Shown: positions 17,441 to 25,530 of the stretch, one piece after another
Layout of the letters: every line of letters begins with the position of its first letter
Position numbering within the stretch: the first letter of the stretch is position 1
NCBI GenBank assembly: GCA_029265355.1
Contig: JAJUJL010000014.1
Span: 62,001-126,000 of the forward strand
Length of the DNA stretch: 64,000 nt
DNA from: Chloroflexota bacterium
GTDB taxonomy: Bacteria > Chloroflexota > Anaerolineae > Anaerolineales > UBA4823
Direction of reading: 5' to 3'
Program-made: the position numbers and the translations under genes
Notes under the pieces: generated by a model
What the model saw: the letters and a program-made list of their open reading frames with translations, nothing else
Told to the model about the DNA's origin: nothing
Database searches by the model: none

Positions 17441-17446
17441 ATTATA
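17441..17446 (-). promoter_or_regulatory. Extended -10 promoter of rpsO-pnp
   Basis: On the - strand the sequence reads TGGTATAAT, an extended -10 element (TG-N-TATAAT). No convincing -35 is present. The predicted leader is about 85 bases and contains a CAGCG/CGCTG hairpin at 17402-17417. Confidence 0.6.
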
Positions 17447-17504
17447 CCATAAACAGGGAAACAGCATGCGGCAGTGATTTTTCATCTGGCTTATCGCGCG
17501 GCGC

Positions 17505-18311
17505 TCAACGCGTGGCTTCGCGCAATCTCTCGCGCAAAGCTGGCTGCATACTCGCTGGAAAGCTGTGCAGGGCATTGCGCAGCAGCCAGGCTGGCTTGGC
17601 GTTGTTGGGGATATCCAGCGCCTGGCGCAACAAGAAAGCGGTTTCCGCGGGCAGGCGGCGCGCCAGGCTGCGCACCAGGTCGAGCACATCCTGCTTGAGC
17701 TCATCCGGAAGCTGGTAGACCAGCGGCTGCAGGAGCTCGAAAGTCTGCGGCGGCACCTCATGCGGTATGGTATCGACCATGATCGCCAGGGCTGCCAGCC
17801 CGGTCTGGCGCAGGGCCTGGCGGCTGCTTTTGATCCAGGCCTCGATTTTCGCCAACAGCGCCTGCGGATGCTGGCGGCGCAGGCCTGCCAGCCCATCGTG
17901 CAGGATGGCTTGTTGCAGGCGTGCTTCCGGCTGCTGCGCCAACCAGTCGTCGACCACTTCCAGCAGGGGCCCAGGCGGCGAGGGTGGCAGGCTGCCCAAC
18001 ATTGCGGCAGCCATCAGGCGCAGCTCCAGGTAATCCGCCGCCCAAAGCGCTTTCGCCAGCGCCAGCCCAGCTTGCGGCTGCTGGGCAGCCTGTTTGCAAG
18101 CTTCGCGAGTGATGTAGGTATGCAGGTGGCGGGGCGCATTGTAAGCGCGGATCAACGGGCGGGGCGCTCCTGACTGCCCGGCGCGTGCGGTGCGGTCTGA
18201 GAAAAACTCTAGCAGCTCCTGCAGCATAGAAACAAAGACCGGCGGTTCGTGAAAGTGTTCCAACAGGCGCCGGGTATCATTTTGCAGGCGCACCAGTTCT
18301 ACCGCGGGCAT
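17505..18311 (-). CDS. Helical-repeat (HEAT/AlkD-like) protein of unknown function
   Basis: This 268-residue protein is predicted almost entirely alpha-helical, with Leu/Ala-rich helix pairs repeating roughly every 35-40 residues (for example LALAKALWAADYLELRLMAAAMLG and SSRQALRQTGLAALAIMV). That pattern matches HEAT-type repeats and recalls the AlkD/DNA alkylation repair fold, but I see no catalytic signature that would establish glycosylase activity. The start codon overlaps the end of the LOG-like gene by 13 bases, so it is probably translated together with it. It is the last gene of a four-gene unit. Confidence 0.72.
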   Translation of the reverse strand: MPAVELVRLQNDTRRLLEHFHEPPVFVSMLQELLEFFSDRTARAGQSGAPRPLIRAYNAPRHLHTYITREACKQAAQQPQAGLALAKALWAADYLELRLMAAAMLGSLPPSPPGPLLEVVDDWLAQQPEARLQQAILHDGLAGLRRQHPQALLAKIEAWIKSSRQALRQTGLAALAIMVDTIPHEVPPQTFELLQPLVYQLPDELKQDVLDLVRSLARRLPAETAFLLRQALDIPNNAKPAWLLRNALHSFPASMQPALRERLREATR

Positions 18312-18841
18312 AGCTCATCCAACATGCGCGCCGCGGCGTGGGCGTTGGGCGCAAAGCTTAAAAATGAGCGCTGGTTCTCGGGCACGTATTCACCCAGCGC
18401 CTGGTAGAACGCTTGCCAGGTCGCCTGCCAGCCAGCGCCGATCAAGATCAGCGGGATGGGGGGGATGGCGGCGGTCAGCAACAGGTTCCAGGTCAGGGCG
18501 ATCTCGGTCAGCGTTCCCGGCCCGCCCGGTAGTGCAATGGCAGCCTGGCAGGATTCGATCAGGGTTTGTAGACGCTCGAGCAGCGTTTCGCGGCGCACTT
18601 CTTCGATCACCCATGGATTGGGCTTGACCGGGCGCCAGGCTTCGATCTGGGCGCAGGTCACGCCGATCACGTGCGCGCCGCTCTCAGCAGCGCCGCGCGA
18701 CACGGCCTCCATGGCGCCGATATAACCGCCGGTGATCACAGTGTGGCCTCGTTCGCCCAACAACCGACCCAGCAGCAGGGCTTCTTCGTAGCTGGCCTCG
18801 CCCGGTTTGGGCTGGGAGCCGCCAAAAACGGTGATGTGCAT
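18299..18841 (-). CDS. LOG-family protein (cytokinin riboside phosphoribohydrolase-like)
   Basis: This 180-residue Rossmann-fold protein belongs to the LOG/'lysine decarboxylase-like' family, which hydrolyses nucleoside 5'-monophosphates to base plus ribose 5-phosphate. The family signature PGGPGTLTE is present (the catalytic motif is PGGxGTxxE), with the nucleotide-binding start ITVFGGSQP and the segment VITGGYIGAMEAVSRGA. The ATG at 18841 has GAGAGG at suitable spacing; an ATG at 18859 in frame has no ribosome site. It sits between a MazG-like pyrophosphatase and a helical-repeat protein, pointing to nucleotide metabolism. Confidence 0.87.
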   Translation of the reverse strand: MHITVFGGSQPKPGEASYEEALLLGRLLGERGHTVITGGYIGAMEAVSRGAAESGAHVIGVTCAQIEAWRPVKPNPWVIEEVRRETLLERLQTLIESCQAAIALPGGPGTLTEIALTWNLLLTAAIPPIPLILIGAGWQATWQAFYQALGEYVPENQRSFLSFAPNAHAAARMLDELCPR

Positions 18842-18849
18842 ACTGCCTC

Positions 18850-19149
18850 TCAATCCCATTTGCGCTGGTAGTTGCGCTTCAGTTTGGCTAATATGGCCTG
18901 CTCCAGGTCGATGCCCGCCAGGCTGGCGAGCTGCAGCAAGTACAGCGCCACATCCGCCAGTTCGCCGGCCAGCTCTTCGCGATTCTCCAAGGCCTCATTC
19001 CATTGGAAATGCTCCAGCACCTCGGAGGCCTCCAGGTTGAGCGAGATCGCCAGGTTGCGCAGGCTCTGCGGGCGGGGCGAATCTGGCTCGTACCAGCCCA
19101 TAGCGCGCACGAACTCGTGCATGGCGTCTGTCAGCTCTGCTACGTTCAT
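18850..19149 (-). CDS. MazG-like nucleotide pyrophosphohydrolase
   Basis: This 99-residue all-alpha protein of the MazG/RS21-C6 group hydrolyses (d)NTPs to monophosphates. The metal-binding pattern is visible: LNLEASEVLEHFQW (an E-x-x-E helix) followed by LAGELADVALYLLQLASLAGIDL (the second acidic helix with E and D). The C terminus KLKRNYQRKW is typical. Its start overlaps the stop of the upstream small gene in an ATGA arrangement. The downstream LOG-like gene begins 8 bases after its stop. Substrate preference cannot be read from sequence; dCTP-type enzymes are the closest in appearance. Confidence 0.88.
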   Translation of the reverse strand: MNVAELTDAMHEFVRAMGWYEPDSPRPQSLRNLAISLNLEASEVLEHFQWNEALENREELAGELADVALYLLQLASLAGIDLEQAILAKLKRNYQRKWD

Positions 19150-19352
19150 GCCTCATCCTCCTGCGCCAGTGCCTTCAGCGCGGCCCGGGCTGAGCGAACC
19201 TGCTCGGCGTGCCAACCGGCTTCCTCGACCATGCGCTGCAGGTGCGCACGCACCGACTGCTGCTCTTCGTGGCTGAGCCGGGCGAAGGCGCGGCGGATGC
19301 GTTGCGGGCGGCGGGAGAGCAGTTCATTCCATAAACTTTCGAGTGTTTCCAT
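19146..19352 (-). CDS. Small charged helical protein of unknown function
   Basis: This is a 68-residue protein, predicted to be two or three amphipathic helices, rich in Arg, Glu and Ala (for example RPQRIRRAFARLSHEEQ and VRAHLQRMVEEAGWHAEQ). No family is recognised. It is supported as real by a promoter-like TATAAT about 30 bases upstream, by AAAGG before the ATG, and by the 4-base ATGA overlap with the MazG-like gene, which implies coupled translation. Confidence 0.7.
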   Translation of the reverse strand: METLESLWNELLSRRPQRIRRAFARLSHEEQQSVRAHLQRMVEEAGWHAEQVRSARAALKALAQEDEA

Positions 19353-19382
19353 AGCTGCACGACCTTTGCGATTGATTGGCCT

Positions 19383-19388
19383 ATTATA
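19383..19388 (-). promoter_or_regulatory. -10 element of the small protein-MazG-LOG-helical repeat operon
   Basis: TATAAT on the - strand, 30 bases before the ATG at 19352. The -35 is not convincing. The leader contains AAAGG about 15 bases before the start. Confidence 0.45.
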
Positions 19389-19506
19389 GCCACGATTGGG
19401 CGGGAGAAGCGGAGGAAGATAAGAAATCGGCTTACCGGATTCTTCACAACAGACCTGGACAGGTCATCCAGGCTTTTTCAGGTAAAATTTACTCAGGAAC
19501 GCTGCT

Positions 19507-22158
19507 ATGCATGTCATCCTGACCCACGAACAGGCCGATTTTGACGCGGTCGCCTCCCAGCTCGGCGCGCACCTGCTCAACGAGACCGCTGTGCCGGTGC
19601 TTTCGCGCAAGCTGAACCGCAACGTGCGCGCTTTTCTGACCTTTTACGGGGCTGACCTGCCTTTCGTGGAGGCGCGCCACCTGCCCAGCCAGCCGGTGCA
19701 CGCCGTGACGTTGGTGGATACCCAATCGCTGACCAGCATCAAAGGCATGAGCGCCGAGACGCGCGTGCACGTCGTCGATCACCATCCCCTGCGTGATGAT
19801 TTGCCGCCAGGCTGGGAGATCACCGTCTCGGGCACTGGCGCCAACACCACCGTCTTTGTCGAGGCATTGCGCGACCGGGATGTGCTGCTGGGCAGCGTGC
19901 AGGCCACGCTGCTGCTGCTGGGGATCTACGAGGATACCGGCTCCTTGACCTACTCGCGCACCACGGCGCGCGACCTGCGTGCGGCCTCCTATCTGCTGGA
20001 GCAGGGCGCCAGCTTACAGATCGCCTCGGACTACCTCAACCACCCGCTCTCCAGCGAGCAGCAGGCGCTCTATGAAATGCTGCGCGCCGCCGCCCAGAGC
20101 TATCCGATCAACGAACACACCATTGTGGTGGCGACTGGCGACGCGCAGGGGGTGGACGAGGAACTATCCACCATCGCCCACAAGCTGCGTGATCTGCTCG
20201 ACCCGGATGCGCTCTTTGTGCTGATCAAAACCCGCAGCGGGGTCCAGATGATTGCCCGTTCGACCTCGGATGACATCGATGTGTCAGCGGTCCTGGCGCA
20301 GTTTGGCGGGGGTGGGCACGAGCGCGCAGCCGCAGCCCTGGTCAAAGATATCCCGCTCGAAGCGGTTCTCCAGCGCTTGCTGTCCCTGCTGCCCGAACAC
20401 GTGCAGCCGGCGGTGCGCGTGTCACAGATCATGTCGCGCGGTCCGCAGATGCTGCGCCAGGATACCTCGGTGCAAGAGGCAGCCCGGCGCATGCAGCGCT
20501 ATGGCTATGAAGGCTATCCGGTGGTCGATGAGCAAGATCGCCTGATTGGGCTGCTCACCCGCAGGGATGTCGACCGGGCAATCTCGCACAATCTGAAGAT
20601 CACCGCCGGGCAGTTGATGAACGCTGGCAGCTTCACCGTGCGCCCGGATGATTCGATTGAGCATCTGCAACAAGTGATGACCGACAGCGGTTGGGGACAA
20701 ATCCCGGTGGTCGATCCGTCCAGCGGGGGGATCATTGGCATTGTCACGCGCACCGATCTGCTGAAAACGCTCACCCCGCGGCCGCGCCTTCCCTCGCGCC
20801 GCAGCCTGGCAGAGCGCCTGGAGCAGGCGCTGCCTCCCGGCAGGCTGGCTCTCCTGCGCATCGTCGCTCGCCTGGCGCAGGAGCAACGCACCGCGGTGTA
20901 CATTGTGGGCGGGTTCGTGCGCGACTTGATCCTGGAGCGCCCCAGCCTGGATTTCGACATTGTCGTGGAAGAAGACGCCATTGCCCTGGCGAAGGCGCTG
21001 GCGGCGCGTTACGGCGGGCGGGTGACCAGCCACCTGCGCTTTGGCACCGCCAAGTGGTTGCTGGGGCGCGGCGCTGCCTTCCGCCTGGATCTTTTCAAAG
21101 CGGATTGCCCTGAGCTGGCCGATAAGCTGGCGCGCAGCGACCTGCCCACAGCGCTGGATTTTGTCACCGCTCGCACCGAGTTCTACACCCATCCCACGGC
21201 CCTGCCCACCGTGGAACGCGGCAGCATCAAGCTGGATCTGCACCGCCGTGACTTTACGATCAATACCCTGGCAGTGCGCCTGGATGGCGCACATTACGGT
21301 GAGCTGCAAGATTATTGGGGCGGGCTATCTGACTTGCGTTCGGGCCTGGTGCGCGTGCTGCACTCGCTCTCATTCGTCGATGATCCTACACGCATCTTGC
21401 GGGCGGTGCGCTTCGAGCAGCGCTTCGGCTTCCGCATCGAGACGCGCACATTGGAGTTGTTGCGCCAGGCGCTTTCTTTGCTGGATCGCATCTCGGGTGA
21501 TCGCATTCGCCACGAACTGGACGCGATCCTGGCCGAACCGCGCCTGGCTCAGATCCTGGCACGCCTGGCAGAGCTGGGTGTGCTCACCGCCATCCACCCA
21601 GCCCTGGTGTGGGATGAATGGCTGCAGGTGCGCTTGCAGCGGTTGCTATCGCTGGAGGATGAGTCCATGCCTGCCGACTTGCTGCAAGCATTCAACAGCC
21701 TGGAGCGCAAGAAACTGCTTTACCTGCTGTGGATGCTGCGCCTGGCGCCCGGCCACGCCGCCAGCCTGATGGCGCGTTTGAAGTTCACCGCCGAGATGCG
21801 CAAGCTGGTGCAGTCGGCGGTCGAACTGTGGGGCGAGTTGCCTGCGCTCGCCGGGCAGAAACCCAGCGTGATCACCGCTCGCCTGGACGATGCGCCTCTC
21901 CCCGCGCTGGTGGGCGTGTACATTGCCAGTGAAAGTGAGCAGGTGCGGGGCGCGCTGATCACTTACCTGACGCGCTGGCGCAAAATATCCCCGCACACTG
22001 ATGGGCATGCGCTGCGCGCTCGCGGCTTGCCGCCCGGCCCACGCTATAAAGAGATCCTGCAGGAATTGCGCTCCGCCTGGCTGGATGGCGAGATCCAATC
22101 TGAAGAGCAAGAGCAGCTACGCCTGGAGCTGCTCCTGGCACAGGCAATCAGCCGTTGA
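19507..22158 (+). CDS. DHH phosphoesterase-CBS-CBS-tRNA nucleotidyltransferase fusion
   Basis: This 883-residue protein joins four parts. Residues 1-165 are a DHH phosphoesterase core (ADFDAVAS near the start, DHHP at about 92) and residues about 200-290 a DHHA1 domain (GGGGHERAAAA). Two CBS domains lie at about 306-365 and 370-430. From about 450 there is a class II nucleotidyltransferase head (GGFVRD, then DFDIVVEED with the two metal-binding aspartates), followed by the RNA-binding helical domains (DFTINTLAV, RILRAVRFEQRFGF). Proteins of this layout are known as A-adding enzymes that complete or repair tRNA 3' ends. The nuclease part may trim oligonucleotides. Whether this one adds CCA or only A depends on whether another tRNA nucleotidyltransferase exists in the genome. 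Confidence 0.92.
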   Translation: MHVILTHEQADFDAVASQLGAHLLNETAVPVLSRKLNRNVRAFLTFYGADLPFVEARHLPSQPVHAVTLVDTQSLTSIKGMSAETRVHVVDHHPLRDDLPPGWEITVSGTGANTTVFVEALRDRDVLLGSVQATLLLLGIYEDTGSLTYSRTTARDLRAASYLLEQGASLQIASDYLNHPLSSEQQALYEMLRAAAQSYPINEHTIVVATGDAQGVDEELSTIAHKLRDLLDPDALFVLIKTRSGVQMIARSTSDDIDVSAVLAQFGGGGHERAAAALVKDIPLEAVLQRLLSLLPEHVQPAVRVSQIMSRGPQMLRQDTSVQEAARRMQRYGYEGYPVVDEQDRLIGLLTRRDVDRAISHNLKITAGQLMNAGSFTVRPDDSIEHLQQVMTDSGWGQIPVVDPSSGGIIGIVTRTDLLKTLTPRPRLPSRRSLAERLEQALPPGRLALLRIVARLAQEQRTAVYIVGGFVRDLILERPSLDFDIVVEEDAIALAKALAARYGGRVTSHLRFGTAKWLLGRGAAFRLDLFKADCPELADKLARSDLPTALDFVTARTEFYTHPTALPTVERGSIKLDLHRRDFTINTLAVRLDGAHYGELQDYWGGLSDLRSGLVRVLHSLSFVDDPTRILRAVRFEQRFGFRIETRTLELLRQALSLLDRISGDRIRHELDAILAEPRLAQILARLAELGVLTAIHPALVWDEWLQVRLQRLLSLEDESMPADLLQAFNSLERKKLLYLLWMLRLAPGHAASLMARLKFTAEMRKLVQSAVELWGELPALAGQKPSVITARLDDAPLPALVGVYIASESEQVRGALITYLTRWRKISPHTDGHALRARGLPPGPRYKEILQELRSAWLDGEIQSEEQEQLRLELLLAQAISR

Positions 22159-22171
22159 TCAGGTCAGGGCG

Positions 22172-22714
22172 ATGGAAAGCGTTTCGAAGGATCCTCATGC
22201 TGCTGCAAGTCTCCTCATCCGCCAGGCCCGACGCGATGACCTGCCGGCTATGGAATGGGAGGGCGAATACACCCATTTCCGCCGCCTGTACCAGGAGGCT
22301 TTTGAGAGCGCCCGTATCGGGCATGCGCTGCTCTGGGTGGTGGAGCAGCCCGGCGGTGGGCTGGTAGCGCAAGCTTTTGTGCAGCTCGTTTCATCCCGCA
22401 AGGAGCTGGCAGATGGCGTACACCGCGCCTATGTGTATGGCTTGCGTGTGCGCCGTGAGCACCGCCGCAACGGCATTGGCACGCGCTTGATGCAGGCGGT
22501 GGAAGCCGATCTGTACCGGCGCGGCTTTCGCCTGGTGTGTTTGAATGTCAGCCGTGATAATGGCGAGGCAAAGCGTTTATATGAACGGCTGGGCTACCGG
22601 ATCGTAGCGGTTGAAGAGGGACGCTGGTCCTACATCGATGACCGCGGTGTGCGCCAGCACATGCACGAGCCCGCCTGGCGCATGGAAAAGCGCCTCTCAG
22701 CTCCGGATGCCTGA
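22172..22714 (+). CDS. GNAT-family N-acetyltransferase
   Basis: This 180-residue protein has a GNAT fold. The acetyl-CoA-binding motif A is VYGLRVRREHRRNGIGTRLM (R-x-x-G-x-G/A form), and motif B is NGEAKRLYERLGYRIV. The substrate is not predictable; RimI-like and small-molecule acetyltransferases share these motifs. The ATG at 22172 lies 13 bases after the stop of the fusion enzyme, so the two are probably co-transcribed. The ribosome site is weak. The open frame extends further upstream inside the previous gene, but residues before 22172 do not resemble the family. Confidence 0.88.
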   Translation: MESVSKDPHAAASLLIRQARRDDLPAMEWEGEYTHFRRLYQEAFESARIGHALLWVVEQPGGGLVAQAFVQLVSSRKELADGVHRAYVYGLRVRREHRRNGIGTRLMQAVEADLYRRGFRLVCLNVSRDNGEAKRLYERLGYRIVAVEEGRWSYIDDRGVRQHMHEPAWRMEKRLSAPDA

Positions 22715-22776
22715 AATTTTGCTGCCCCGGTATGTTAAAATATTGTTAGAGTGCCGGCGTGACGCCGTTCAAGTAC

Positions 22777-22805
22777 TTGCAGGCTGGCGCCAGTTGTGCT
22801 AAAAT
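22777..22805 (+). promoter_or_regulatory. Promoter of the nusA-infB operon
   Basis: TTGCAG (22777-22782), a 17-base spacer and TAAAAT (22800-22805) preceded by TGC, which gives an extended -10. The start point would be near 22812, giving a leader of about 108 bases before the nusA ATG. Confidence 0.75.
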
Positions 22806-22844
22806 GTGGGCTGGGTAGGTCACAGCTAAAGATGCGGTAGCAAC

Positions 22845-22869
22845 GAAAAGTGGGCAGCCCCCACTTTTC
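22845..22869 (+). terminator. Hairpin in the nusA leader, possible attenuator
   Basis: GAAAAGTGGG (22845-22854) pairs perfectly with CCCACTTTTC (22860-22869) around a 5-base loop, followed by TTCTTA. It lies inside the leader RNA, 51 bases before the start codon. NusA stimulates hairpin-dependent pausing and termination, so a feedback attenuator is plausible. Confidence 0.55.
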
Positions 22870-22919
22870 TTCTTAGTGAGGGTTAACACATTTTATGCTC
22901 TGAGTTGGAGAGCAATTGT

Positions 22920-24959
22920 ATGAAGAACGAGTTTGTCCTGGCATTTAATGAAGTATTGGAAGAGAAGCAGTTGCCGCGCGAGGTGATTCGCGAGGCGTTG
23001 CAGGCTGCGATGGTAGCGGCATACCGCAGAGCGGTGGGCGCCTCCAGCGCTCAACTGGTCGAGGCAGAAGTGGACCTCGACACCGGTCGGGTGTCGATCT
23101 CAGCCGAGAAAGAAGTCGTGGAAACAGTGCAAGATCCGCGCACCGAGGTTTCCCTGGCAGAAGCCCGCAAGGTCGACGCGCACGCCGAATTGGGCGGCAT
23201 GGTGGTGGTCGAAACCACGCCGCGCAACTTCGGGCGGGTTGCCGCGCAGACAGCTCGCCAGGTGATCCAGCAACGCATCCGCGAGGCCGAACGCGATGCC
23301 CAGATGGAATTTTACAGCAAGCAGGTCGGCGAGATCGTCAGCGGTGTGGTGCAGGCGGTCAATGCGCAGGGAATCACCCTGGGGCTGGATATGAAAGCGG
23401 AAGGGATCATGCCGCGCAACCAGCAGGTGCCAGGCGAGCGCTTCCGCGTGCATGATCGCGTGCGCGCCCTGCTCCTGGAGGTCAAGAACCAGGCGCGCGG
23501 CCCGCAGATCATTCTTTCGCGCGGCCATCGCAACTTCCTGCGGCGTTTGTTGGAAAACGAAGTGCCTGAAATCTATCACGGCATGGTGGAGATTCGCTCG
23601 ATCGCTCGCGAACCCGGGCAACGCTCCAAGGTTGCCGTGGCTGCGCTTCAGCCCGGCGTCGATCCCGTGGGCGCCTGCGTGGGCGTGCGCGGCGTGCGCA
23701 TCCAGGCCATTGTCCGTGAGTTGAACGACGAAAAAATCGATGTCATCGAATGGAACCCCGACCCCGCAGCCTATATCGCCAAGGCGCTCAGCCCGGCGCG
23801 GGTCACCGGTGTTTACTTGAACGAGCAGGCCAAGGGCGCTAAGACTGCTACGGTGGTTGTGCCAGAAGACCAGCTCAGCCTGGCCATTGGACGGGATGGG
23901 CAGAATGCTCGCCTGGCAGCCAAGCTGACGGCCTGGCGCATCGACATCAAGAGTCTGCCCGAAGCCGCCGCGGACACGCTGCACAAGGTGCAGACGGATG
24001 CGGAATACGCTCAAATCCTGGAACAGGAAAGCGATGTGCTGGCGCAGGTCAGCGCCATCCTGGCGAAAAAGGCCGAAGGGCGCCCGGTGATGCCGGAAGA
24101 GTACACTGTTTTGAGCCAGTTTGTGGATCGCGTCGAGCGCAGTTTGATCCAGCAGCGCCAGAAGGACCTGCGCGCTGAAGAGTACCGCCAGCGCGTCTCC
24201 CAGGTGGACATACCCGAAGAAGCCTATAAAATTCCGCTGGAAGACCTGGGTATTTCGCCGCGCGTGACTACCGTTTTGGGCGGCGCAGGGTACACCACGG
24301 TTGGCGACCTGCTGTTGCAATTGAAACTGGACGAGAACGAAGTGCTGCGCCTGAACGGTATTGGGCCGCGCACCATGACCGATATCCAGAACGCTATCGA
24401 GAAACTTCAGCAGCAAGGCATTTTGCCAGCGCCGGCAGCGGAGGCCGAAACGGTTGCTGAGGCGGAGGCGGCGCCGGAGGCAGCGCAAGCAGCGGTTGAA
24501 GCTGTGGCGACTGAAGCCCTTGCGCCAGCCGTTGAATCCGCAGCCGAGCTGGCAACGGAAGCTGTTACCAGCGAGCTAAGCGAGGGCGAGCTTGTTCTTG
24601 AAAGCAAGGTGGTAGAGCGCGAGATTGTAGCCGCCGCCGAAGAGCAGGCTGCAGAAGCGCTTGCAGCGGTTGAGGCGCCAGAGCTGGAAGCTGTAGCTGA
24701 AACTGCGGTTACGGCTGCCGAGCCAGTTGAAGAAACCTCTTCGCTGGATGAATTGTTCTCCTTAACGCCAGATGTCATCGATTTCGCCGTCATCGATGAA
24801 GACGAAGATGAAGATGAGGAAGAAGCTGGCGGAAAGGGAAAGAAGAAGAAAAAGAAGAAGAAACGATTTGTGGAAGCGGAATACGATCCGGATGCAGATG
24901 TTGTGCTTTACAAGAAGAAGCGCAAACGCGGCGACGAGGAATGGGGCGACGATTGGTAG
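22920..24959 (+). CDS. nusA: Transcription factor NusA with a long acidic/lysine tail
   Basis: NusA binds RNA polymerase and modulates pausing, termination and antitermination. The N-terminal polymerase-binding domain covers residues 1-130. An S1 domain (about 135-200, [20 protein letters not shown]) and two KH domains (about 215-345, with [16 protein letters not shown] and [19 protein letters not shown]) follow. A helix-hairpin-helix region at about 440-500 ([18 protein letters not shown]) resembles the alpha-CTD of RNA polymerase. Residues about 505-620 are Ala/Glu/Val-rich and low-complexity; the last 50 alternate acidic and lysine runs. At 679 residues it is much longer than the common 350-500. 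The ATG at 22920 follows TTGGAGAG. No rimP gene precedes it. Confidence 0.96.
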   Translation: MKNEFVLAFNEVLEEKQLPREVIREALQAAMVAAYRRAVGASSAQLVEAEVDLDTGRVSISAEKEVVETVQDPRTEVSLAEARKVDAHAELGGMVVVETTPRNFGRVAAQTARQVIQQRIREAERDAQMEFYSKQVGEIVSGVVQAVNAQGITLGLDMKAEGIMPRNQQVPGERFRVHDRVRALLLEVKNQARGPQIILSRGHRNFLRRLLENEVPEIYHGMVEIRSIAREPGQRSKVAVAALQPGVDPVGACVGVRGVRIQAIVRELNDEKIDVIEWNPDPAAYIAKALSPARVTGVYLNEQAKGAKTATVVVPEDQLSLAIGRDGQNARLAAKLTAWRIDIKSLPEAAADTLHKVQTDAEYAQILEQESDVLAQVSAILAKKAEGRPVMPEEYTVLSQFVDRVERSLIQQRQKDLRAEEYRQRVSQVDIPEEAYKIPLEDLGISPRVTTVLGGAGYTTVGDLLLQLKLDENEVLRLNGIGPRTMTDIQNAIEKLQQQGILPAPAAEAETVAEAEAAPEAAQAAVEAVATEALAPAVESAAELATEAVTSELSEGELVLESKVVEREIVAAAEEQAAEALAAVEAPELEAVAETAVTAAEPVEETSSLDELFSLTPDVIDFAVIDEDEDEDEEEAGGKGKKKKKKKKRFVEAEYDPDADVVLYKKKRKRGDEEWGDDW

Positions 24960-24999
24960 CTCTTTTTCGAGCTACTGCGAGCCCGGTATCGAGTGACAG

Positions 25000-25311
25000 G
25001 TGGCTAAGAAAGAGACCCATCGTAAACACATTCCTCAACGGATGTGCGTAGGCTGCCGCGCGGTGCTTTCGAAGCGCACATTGATCCGTATTGTGCGCAC
25101 ACCACAGGGTGTCGTGGTTGATCCAACGGGTAAACTGGCGGGCAGAGGTGCTTATCTGCACAACCAGCGATCCTGTTGGATGAAAGGAATCAAAGGCGCG
25201 CTGGCCCAGGCGTTGCGCGCAGAGATTTCACAAGAAGATATTGATCGCTTGTTGGCTTTTGCTGATACGCTCTCGGACGAGTCCTTCGAAGCACAAGGAC
25301 CATTGGCATGA
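25000..25311 (+). CDS. ylxR: YlxR/RnpM-family RNA-binding protein
   Basis: This 103-residue basic protein has the YlxR (DUF448) signature: RMCVGCRAVLSKRTLIRIVR near the N terminus and DPTGKLAGRGAYLHNQRSCW. In other bacteria this protein binds RNase P RNA. The GTG at 25000 is 40 bases after nusA, and the position between nusA and infB is the conserved one. Its stop codon overlaps an ATG that opens a 29-codon frame. No ylxQ (L7Ae-type) gene follows, although it is often found here. Confidence 0.93.
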   Translation: MAKKETHRKHIPQRMCVGCRAVLSKRTLIRIVRTPQGVVVDPTGKLAGRGAYLHNQRSCWMKGIKGALAQALRAEISQEDIDRLLAFADTLSDESFEAQGPLA

Positions 25312-25530
25312 ATGCGGAGACGCTGCGGCTTCAGTTTATTGACAGTACTGCTGTCTGGAGATGGTCACACTTTTCAGGGGAGCTGGCTGGCTCTTGAATG
25401 ACCATGAACAGCCAGGAAATCGTGCGATGAACGACTGAACTGCGAGAATCTCTCCATGCCTCTCACGCTCGTGCGGGCGCGGTTTCCATCGGAACAAAGC
25501 TTACAGGCTGCAAAAGTATGGAGGTGCCAA
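25308..25530 (+). other. 219-base ylxR-infB spacer with a 29-codon frame and hairpins
   Basis: An ATG overlapping the ylxR stop opens a 29-codon frame (25308-25397) ending in TGA, with no recognisable family. A short hairpin GACAG/CTGTC lies at about 25340-25354, and a GGCTGG.../CCAGCC-type helix near 25384-25424. No strong promoter or terminator was seen. It could be a translated leader or a decayed ylxQ, but neither is demonstrated. Confidence 0.3.

Noticed and set aside
19484-19489. Leaderless promoter for the DHH-CBS-nucleotidyltransferase gene
   Set aside because: TAAAAT lies 17 bases before the ATG, giving a short leader of about 10 bases, and no -35 is convincing; not counted with the eight clear cases.
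22806-22919. T-box in the nusA leader
   Set aside because: There is no GGTGG-type T-box bulge and no stem I motifs; only a simple hairpin is present.
23100-24488. A - strand frame inside nusA
   Set aside because: It is antisense to conserved S1/KH coding sequence, with typical shadow composition.
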